Source: a virus. From it: DNA of 23,312 bases. Every line of letters starts with the position of its first letter. Within the stretch, counting starts at the first letter, position 1. Made by a program: the position numbers and the translations under genes. The notes below the pieces were generated by a model. The model searched no databases. It was not told the DNA's origin and saw only the letters and a program-made list of their open reading frames with translations. The stretch is taken from positions 1 to 23,312 of IMG/VR virus record IMGVR_UViG_3300034355_000630. One strand, written 5' to 3'. Shown piece by piece: positions 18,757-23,312 of the stretch.

Positions 18757-18849
18757 ATGGAATTAGCTCACATTATACTAATTATATGCCCTTTATGGAG
18801 TATAGCTATTAGTTTATCCTTTATTTTAAAAGAATTAAAAAAAAAGTAG
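18757..18849 (+). CDS. Tiny single-span membrane protein, 30 aa
   Basis: ATG at 18757 to TAG at 18847. MELAHIILIICPLWSIAISL is one hydrophobic helix; the end is KELKKK. Tight spacing (two bases from the previous stop, one to the next ATG) supports it. Function unknown. Confidence 0.5.
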   Translation: MELAHIILIICPLWSIAISLSFILKELKKK

Positions 18850-18850
18850 T

Positions 18851-19033
18851 ATGACAACTTATTTAGTAACTACTGAGTTAAGAACCACTTTATGGGTAAG
18901 AGTTTGTAGATTTTTTAAACTTAAGAAAAAACGTGAAGAGTTTTACATAACATTTAATTATGAGGGTTATGTTAAAGGTGATACATTAAAGTTAGATTAT
19001 AACACTACTGGATTAATACTTAAAAAGAAATAA
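18851..19033 (+). CDS. Small beta protein with GLILKKK tail, 60 aa
   Basis: MTTYLVTTELRTTLWVRVCRFFKLKKKREEFYITFNY alternates beta strands with a basic turn; ends YNTTGLILKKK, similar to the CLILKK tails of 16030 and 16545. No domain known. The basic middle suggests nucleic acid or membrane surface contact. Confidence 0.6.
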   Translation: MTTYLVTTELRTTLWVRVCRFFKLKKKREEFYITFNYEGYVKGDTLKLDYNTTGLILKKK

Positions 19034-19034
19034 T

Positions 19035-19382
19035 ATGAAACCAGTACACATGATAATCATACAACGTACAGGTAATGCAAAAGAGTTAACAGCTGAAGAA
19101 ATCAATACAATGATTACTGATAACAGGCTGTTAACTGAAGAGTATGAACAAAGTAAAAAGAAAAGCATGAAAACAATCACAAAAGCAGTGATACCGCTAT
19201 CAGATATCCCTGTAGAACTAAGAAAAAATCCAATATTCAAAAATGTAAAAGTACATACATACATTGAGTGTCACATGGAAGGTAAAGGTAAAGAATCAGA
19301 TGATGATTTAACAGCATGGTTGCGTGAAATGTATCCAACATTGACAAGAAAAATTAGTTTTTTAATACACATAAATGTATAA
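19035..19382 (+). CDS. Unknown protein, 115 aa
   Basis: Begins MKPVHMIIIQRTGNAKELTAEEIN; LSDIPVELRKNPIFKNVKVHTY in the middle; end AWLREMYPTLTRKISFL. No family recognised, no membrane segment. One base from the previous stop. Confidence 0.6.
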   Translation: MKPVHMIIIQRTGNAKELTAEEINTMITDNRLLTEEYEQSKKKSMKTITKAVIPLSDIPVELRKNPIFKNVKVHTYIECHMEGKGKESDDDLTAWLREMYPTLTRKISFLIHINV

Positions 19383-19383
19383 T

Positions 19384-19686
19384 ATGGAAAAGGTACCAAC
19401 AGCATTAGAACTATTTCAAAAGGGTGAGTTTACAAAAATACAAGATGCAATGATTGAATTTGCTAAAATACACGTACAAGCTGCAATAAAAGAAGCAAGT
19501 GAAAAAGCTAAATTAGCTAAAGCCTTTGACTATGGTAGTTACTATGAACCAACAGCCAAGTTTAAACCTATTGATGAAAAAGTGGTTGTAAAAGAAAGCT
19601 ATGGTCATGGTGATTCAGGTTATGAAGCTGTAAAAGTTGATGTAGATTCAATTTTAAACAGTTATCCGCTAGAAAACATTAAGTAA
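19384..19686 (+). CDS. PTALELF-type phage protein, paralogue A, 100 aa
   Basis: Begins MEKVPTALELFQKGEF; AMIEFAKIHVQAAIKEASEKAK (residues 22-43) is the family core; ends SILNSYPLENIK. The same pattern occurs in the next gene. A common phage family of unknown function. A conserved MIEFAK helix, then a disordered linker, then a short end. Confidence 0.75.
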   Translation: MEKVPTALELFQKGEFTKIQDAMIEFAKIHVQAAIKEASEKAKLAKAFDYGSYYEPTAKFKPIDEKVVVKESYGHGDSGYEAVKVDVDSILNSYPLENIK

Positions 19687-19687
19687 T

Positions 19688-19909
19688 ATGGAAAAGATAC
19701 CAACAGCTTGTGAATTCATAACAAGTACTCCAGGCCACTTAACCGGAGATGTAGATGATGAAACACTTATGATTGAATTTGCTAAACTACACGTAGAAGA
19801 AGCTTTGAAGGCGGCAAGTAAAAAGAGCAAAGCAAAAGAAGGTCAAATTACAGATTATAAATTGACTAATTCAATATTAAAAAGTTATCCACTAGATAAT
19901 ATAAAGTAG
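19688..19909 (+). CDS. PTALELF-type phage protein, paralogue B, 73 aa
   Basis: Begins MEKIPTACEFITST; LMIEFAKLHVEEALKAASKK; ends SILKSYPLDNIK. A shortened copy of the preceding gene, lacking its central linker, so probably a tandem duplication. One base separates them. Confidence 0.75.
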   Translation: MEKIPTACEFITSTPGHLTGDVDDETLMIEFAKLHVEEALKAASKKSKAKEGQITDYKLTNSILKSYPLDNIK

Positions 19910-19910
19910 T

Positions 19911-20000
19911 ATGAAAAGAGAAAAAATAGTAACAGCAGTAATATCTTTTATACTTGGTTTTACAATTACAAGTATAATTACATATTATTTAATTAATTGA
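19911..20000 (+). CDS. Tiny single-span membrane protein, 29 aa
   Basis: ATG at 19911 to TGA at 19998. MKREKIVTAVISFILGFTIT then a short hydrophobic end; one membrane helix from residue 6 to 27 with a basic N-terminus. Fills the gap between two real genes with no spare room, which supports it. Confidence 0.5.
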   Translation: MKREKIVTAVISFILGFTITSIITYYLIN

Positions 20001-20002
20001 TT

Positions 20003-20239
20003 ATGAAAAATGGAGAATGCGGTGCTTTTGCTAAATACGGTGAAGGTGAACATCAAAGAGGGTTAACTAAACGTGAATATTTTGCTGGATTAGCAATGCA
20101 AGGGTTATTAACAAGAGTACCTGAAAGAGATAATAATAAAGTTGACTTAGGCATTTTAGAATCTATAAGAATAGTAGAAGAGTCTGTATTAATAGCAGAT
20201 GCATTATTAAAAGAATTAGAGAAAGATGGCAGCATATGA
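20003..20239 (+). CDS. Conserved phage protein, 78 aa
   Basis: Begins MKNGECGAFAKYGEGEHQRGLTKREYFAGLAMQGLL, a pattern (GLTKREYFAGLAMQGLL) found in very many phages, often near the genes around it here. It ends in a helix with DALLKELEK. A TTG start at 19997 was rejected. Function unknown. Confidence 0.75.
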   Translation: MKNGECGAFAKYGEGEHQRGLTKREYFAGLAMQGLLTRVPERDNNKVDLGILESIRIVEESVLIADALLKELEKDGSI

Positions 20240-20738
20240 TCCAGATAATATCAGATTTATAAGAGCAGTAGTAAAAATATCAAGTGCTCTGTATGATATT
20301 GATGAAATGAAAAAGAGTAAAAAGTTTAAGTATAGCATGAAAATAGATGTTAGCAAGTGGCATGAATGGTCTGAAGATTATATCAAAGAACCTATGAATG
20401 TATTTGGTAATACTGATGTAAATGCGTTAATGGATTTGATAGAGTTATTTGATGACTACAGTAATAAAATCTTTATAAAAAGTGAGTTCAATACAAGATT
20501 AAACTTATTTTTAGCTAAAATTGAGTCAGCAAAGTGGGATTTAATCCAACTTGCAGATGAAAATAAAGCTAGAATGCAAGTATTAATTAGTAATATTGAT
20601 GACTTGATTAATAAAGGTTACTTTAAGTCATATAAAAACTATGTAGATCCGTATGGTAAAGGTTATATTGATATTGTTGACTCTATGAATAGACTTGGTG
20701 AGACAATAATAATTGGAACTAAACCAGAAAATGTGTAA
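20226..20738 (+). CDS. Unknown helical protein, 170 aa
   Basis: Begins MAAYDPDNIRFIRAVVKISS, mainly helical with many charged residues (KWHEWSEDYIKEPMNVFGNTD); ends YGKGYIDIVDSMNRLGETIIIG. No domain recognised. Overlaps the previous gene by 14 bases. Confidence 0.6.
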   Translation: MAAYDPDNIRFIRAVVKISSALYDIDEMKKSKKFKYSMKIDVSKWHEWSEDYIKEPMNVFGNTDVNALMDLIELFDDYSNKIFIKSEFNTRLNLFLAKIESAKWDLIQLADENKARMQVLISNIDDLINKGYFKSYKNYVDPYGKGYIDIVDSMNRLGETIIIGTKPENV

Positions 20739-20755
20739 ATTTAAAGCGTAAAACT

Positions 20756-21007
20756 ATGGTATTGGAAAAGACACATAAAATAACATTGTATAATGATAAT
20801 AAGCATGACTTTTTATATGTTATTGCGTGTCTTATACGTTTTTGTAAACATACACCTGATCAAGCAGAACAGTGTGCTGTAATAGTGGATAAAAAGGGTT
20901 CATATGATATTAAATCAGGATCCTTTGATGATATGTTTGAGATTTTAAGAGATCTTGAGAATATGGAATTAAAAGTTGAGATGAATGAGAGTAGTATGCA
21001 TAAATAA
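20756..21007 (+). CDS. ClpS-like protease adaptor, 83 aa
   Basis: The run THKITLYNDN (residues 6-15), VIACLIRFCKHTPDQAEQC (22-40), VDKKGSYDIKSGSF (44-57) and EILRDLENMELKVEM matches the ClpS fold, and closely the Bacteroidetes form (LYNDD, QAEQC, VKSG). ClpS hands N-degron substrates to ClpAP. Asn13 and Asp14 match the conserved pocket pair. The usual second Asp is Asn15, and the pocket His (E. coli His66) aligns to Asp45, so N-degron binding may be altered. It could redirect or block host Clp proteolysis. Length suits ClpS without its N-terminal tail. The call rests on motif order read by eye. Confidence 0.7.
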   Translation: MVLEKTHKITLYNDNKHDFLYVIACLIRFCKHTPDQAEQCAVIVDKKGSYDIKSGSFDDMFEILRDLENMELKVEMNESSMHK

Positions 21008-21030
21008 TTAATTTTTTGTATCTTTATGAT

Positions 21031-21846
21031 ATGAAAAAGACAATTGTTTACACACTAGAAGATCCTAGAAATAATTCTATAAGATATATTGGTATAACAT
21101 CATCAATATTGTCTACTAGATTATCACATCATTGTACTGTATTAAAAGGTTATAATTATAAAATTAATTGGATAAAAAAGTTAAAAAAATTAAACTTAAA
21201 ACCAATTATAAAAGAGTTGGATGTATGTGATAGTTTTGAGGAAGCTTTGTATTTTGAGAGATATTGGATAAAACAGTTTAAATGTTGGGGGTTTACATTA
21301 GTGAATTCAACTGAAGGTGGGGAAGGTGCATTAGGTTATAAACATACACAAGCCTCAATGAAAAAAATGAAAGAGTTATCTGCAAAAAGGCCTAAAAAAC
21401 CTAAAATAGTAAGAATGACTAAAGTTGAAAAGTATGTGCATTTGTCACAAAAATTATCAAAACCTTTACTTGAATATAACTCAAATGGTGATTTTATAAA
21501 AGAATGGAAGTCACAACTTGAGGCAAGCAAATATTATAAGATAAGACCCACTGGAATTGGGCATGCTTTGAGAGATTTAAACAGAATGTGTAATAACTCA
21601 TTTTGGAGAAGAAAAGATGATGCTAATATTGAATTAAAAATTGATGTAAATCCATATATTGGTAATAAAAATACATTATACGTTTTAAATGTATTGACTA
21701 ATGAGTTACAAGTTTTTAAATCAAATATGGATGCATTTAAAGTAATTGGAAGACCTTCAGATCCTTCAAAGTATATCAATAAAATTAATTTATTTAAAAA
21801 ACAATTTAAACTTTATAGTGATGCGTGTGATTTGTATAAACAATAA
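21031..21846 (+). CDS. GIY-YIG homing endonuclease with NUMOD domains, 271 aa
   Basis: A free-standing homing nuclease. GIY part: IVY (residues 5-7), RYIGIT (18-23), catalytic-type Arg30, Glu in ALYFERYWIKQF, and Asn in LVNSTEGG. NUMOD3-like GYKHTQASMKKM follows, then NUMOD1-like LLEYNSNGDFIKEWKSQLEAS with CNNSFWRR. It is later interrupted by a C-terminal part typical of DNA recognition. A TTG start at 21016 was rejected for ATG at 21031. Its end overlaps the start of the conserved gene at 21821 by 26 bases. Confidence 0.85.
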   Translation: MKKTIVYTLEDPRNNSIRYIGITSSILSTRLSHHCTVLKGYNYKINWIKKLKKLNLKPIIKELDVCDSFEEALYFERYWIKQFKCWGFTLVNSTEGGEGALGYKHTQASMKKMKELSAKRPKKPKIVRMTKVEKYVHLSQKLSKPLLEYNSNGDFIKEWKSQLEASKYYKIRPTGIGHALRDLNRMCNNSFWRRKDDANIELKIDVNPYIGNKNTLYVLNVLTNELQVFKSNMDAFKVIGRPSDPSKYINKINLFKKQFKLYSDACDLYKQ

Positions 21847-22087
21847 CAATAAGCCAGATAAGATTCCTGCTGTACAATGGCCAGAGAAAGGAAAAGCTTA
21901 TACTGTAGTAAGAGCTGTTAAAATGGGTATTCAAGCTAATACAATTGGATTTGACTTAGAAGAGATAAACTTACAAGGATGTTTTCCTTATGAGTATTAT
22001 GACGCTAAGAGATTTTTACCTGAAGATATGGTAAGCCAAGAAGATGTAGCTGTAGAAGTAATTGAAGAGGAATTAGAATTAGTATGA
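21821..22087 (+). CDS. Conserved small phage protein, 88 aa
   Basis: Begins MRVICINNNNKPDKIPAVQWPEKGKAYTVVRAVKMG, then IGFDLEEINLQGCFPYEYYDAKRFLPEDM, an acidic end (EVIEEELELV). The MRVICI start and RFLPEDM are a widespread phage pattern of unknown function. The true start is ATG at 21821, inside the end of the homing endonuclease gene, rather than 21746 further up. ATGA overlap with the next gene. Confidence 0.75.
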   Translation: MRVICINNNNKPDKIPAVQWPEKGKAYTVVRAVKMGIQANTIGFDLEEINLQGCFPYEYYDAKRFLPEDMVSQEDVAVEVIEEELELV

Positions 22088-22560
22088 CAGATTATACCAA
22101 ACAGGATATAATTGATGAACTATTAAAAATCAGCACTGAGCCAAAAACAAGAGAAGCTCATATCATAGATAAAAGAAACTATTTAGTTGCTATTCTGCAT
22201 TATAAATTTAATATGACAGAAGAAGCAATTTCTCCATATACTAATCTTTATAGTAGAAGTAGTATAAATCATGCTAAAAGAAAAGCATATGAGTTATATA
22301 TACTTGGAGATAAGTTGTTTTTTAAAAATATTGATGAGATGCTCAAAAGGTATCCGTGTGATTTTAATAAGCTTAAGGTTGTAATCAATAAGTATACTAA
22401 GAGTGAAAACAAAAAGATTACACAAACACCTATATCAATTGTATTAAATAAAAGTGCATCCAGAAGACTTAATAGTTATATGACTATTAAAAAAATAAGT
22501 ACTCCTGAAGAAGCAGTTAAAAAATTAATCACATCTGTGTTAAAATTATGGGAAGAGTAA
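22084..22560 (+). CDS. DnaA domain IV-like protein, 158 aa
   Basis: The segment DKRNYLVAILHYKFNMTEEAI followed by YSRSSINHAKRKAYELY (residues 57-73) resembles the DnaA signature helix-turn-helix that reads DHSTVxHAxRK and binds DnaA boxes. The rest is helical and lysine-rich, without the AAA+ ATPase, so it is a stand-alone DNA-binding domain. A role in replication initiation or host-origin interference is possible. A weak match by eye; it may be just a phage HTH protein. Confidence 0.5.
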   Translation: MTDYTKQDIIDELLKISTEPKTREAHIIDKRNYLVAILHYKFNMTEEAISPYTNLYSRSSINHAKRKAYELYILGDKLFFKNIDEMLKRYPCDFNKLKVVINKYTKSENKKITQTPISIVLNKSASRRLNSYMTIKKISTPEEAVKKLITSVLKLWEE

Positions 22561-22691
22561 AGGAAATCTATATGGATATGATAAATGAATATGGTCATGT
22601 GGATGATATCCCAAATGACATCAGTTTATCAGACTACATAGCTAAAAAGAAACAAGATGAAGAGAGAGAAGAAAAAAGTGGAGAACAGTAA
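22548..22691 (+). CDS. Small acidic protein, 47 aa
   Basis: ATG at 22548 overlaps the end of the previous gene by 13 bases; TAA at 22689. Begins MGRVKEIYMDMINEYG, a start seen in several phage small proteins, then an acidic and basic helical end (KKKQDEEREEKSGEQ). Function unknown. Confidence 0.6.
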   Translation: MGRVKEIYMDMINEYGHVDDIPNDISLSDYIAKKKQDEEREEKSGEQ

Positions 22692-22827
22692 CATTAAAAC
22701 TGTCTGTTGTAATGCAGACTGGTATATAAAGTCAAGAGGTAATTATAGATGTGAAAAGTGTGATGATGATGTTACATTACATATTGTACTAGCTCAGATG
22801 GCAAGTGAAGAATCTGAAAATAAATAG
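22657..22827 (+). CDS. Small zinc-ribbon protein, 56 aa
   Basis: ATG at 22657 overlaps the previous gene by 35 bases; TAG at 22825. A zinc site is likely from Cys17-Cys18 and Cys32-x2-Cys35 (VCCNADW then YRCEKC). A basic start MKREKKK precedes it. No exact family; DNA or protein binding is the usual role of such ribbons. Confidence 0.55.
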   Translation: MKREKKKVENSNIKTVCCNADWYIKSRGNYRCEKCDDDVTLHIVLAQMASEESENK

Positions 22828-22829
22828 TT

Positions 22830-23081
22830 ATGAAAACACTAGAAGAAGCCGCTGAAAACTATGGATGGAAAATTAAAAGAAATCCATTTTCAGATAGAGT
22901 AAAAGCAAATGAATTGGCAGACTCAGCTAAACAAGATTTTATTTCTGGTGCTAATTGGCAAGCTGAAAGAATGTATAGTGAGGAAGAATTAAGAAAAGCC
23001 TTTCATGTTGGTAGATTATATCAAGGTAGAGAAGGTGATACTAATTTTGATAAATGGTTTGAACAGTTTAAAAAGAAATAG
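22830..23081 (+). CDS. Phage protein with WFEQFKKK tail, 83 aa
   Basis: Consists almost only of the shared C-terminal module: TLEEAAENYGW, FISGANWQAERMYSEEELRKAF, then WFEQFKKK. The same module ends the 312-aa protein at 17569. So this gene is the module in near free form. Function unknown. Confidence 0.7.
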   Translation: MKTLEEAAENYGWKIKRNPFSDRVKANELADSAKQDFISGANWQAERMYSEEELRKAFHVGRLYQGREGDTNFDKWFEQFKKK

Positions 23082-23083
23082 TT

Positions 23084-23312
23084 ATGGCAGAAGTAAATGT
23101 AAATATAGATGTTGATGTAGACATTGATGTAGATGACTTTATGGGTAATTGTACTGAAGAAGAGATTACTGAAGTGATTGAATATTTAGTTGATAGAGAA
23201 AAGATTAAACCTAAACACTTTACTCCTGAAGAATATTTAAATACTTTAGATAGTACTGAAGTAGTAGAAGTACAAGATTGGTTGTTTCAAAGACAAAATG
23301 ATACACTTCTTA
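23084..23312 (+). CDS. Unknown acidic protein, partial (C-terminus outside window)
   Basis: ATG at 23084; open for 76 codons to the window edge. Begins MAEVNVNIDVDVDIDVDDF, an alternating Val and Asp or Asn stretch, then CTEEEITEVIEYLVDREKI and a Pro-containing FTPEEYLNTLDSTE. No domain recognised; the N-terminus suggests a single long strand or an ion-binding ladder. Confidence 0.6.
   Translation, partial: MAEVNVNIDVDVDIDVDDFMGNCTEEEITEVIEYLVDREKIKPKHFTPEEYLNTLDSTEVVEVQDWLFQRQNDTLL

Noticed and set aside
3374-23312. Stop-codon recoding as in some crAss-like phages
   Set aside because: TAG, TAA and TGA all end genes at tight junctions here, so the standard code is used.

Overview
The window looks like part of the genome of a tailed double-stranded DNA phage of Bacteroidales, most likely a crAss-like phage (Crassvirales). 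The evidence is the very AT-rich DNA, the start sites with A-rich leaders and few Shine-Dalgarno sequences, the tightly packed small genes with ATGA or TAATG junctions, the phage-type replication genes, and two opposed transcription blocks. TAA, TAG and TGA all end genes, so there is no sign of stop-codon recoding. The assignment to crAss-like phages is an inference from protein flavour and layout; no RNA polymerase, portal or capsid gene lies in the window to prove it.

Left block (1-2891, minus strand): a structural or fibre-like protein cut by the window edge, then a compact operon transcribed leftwards (thymidylate synthase, GroES-like co-chaperonin, DUF3310 protein, small basic lipoprotein), then a small conserved phage protein. 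The gaps here carry minus-strand hairpin terminators, several followed directly by a TATATTTG element resembling the Bacteroides -7 box.

Divergent hub (2892-3373): non-coding. It holds more minus-strand terminator and TATATTTG modules, an isolated GC-rich patch, and the first of a series of plus-strand promoter-like motifs.

Early array (3374-5166, plus strand): six small stand-alone genes, each bounded by a strong terminator, and five of them preceded by the motif ATCCAACTC plus ACTn(n)TATTA. The last encodes an OB-fold, SSB-like protein. A further copy of the motif opens a 634-base gene-free stretch, followed by a small protein resembling the C-terminal domain of RNA polymerase alpha and a second gene-free, hairpin-rich stretch (6014-6444).

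Middle (6445-10960): tightly coupled small phage genes, a 604-base gap with two tRNA genes whose anticodon loops are both abnormal, and more small genes. From 11036 to 14454 there is a nucleic-acid module: a zinc-ribbon protein, an HNH endonuclease and an SF2 helicase. From 14468 to the right end there is a long chain of small coupled genes, including a second alpha-CTD-like protein, membrane proteins, paralogous pairs, proteins sharing C-terminal tails (CLILKK and WFEQFKKK), a ClpS-like adaptor, a GIY-YIG homing endonuclease, and a DnaA domain IV-like protein.

Together the plus-strand block reads as an early host-takeover and DNA-metabolism region (host transcription through alpha-CTD mimics, proteolysis through ClpS, ssDNA binding, helicase). 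The minus-strand block reads as nucleotide supply, chaperone and virion functions.
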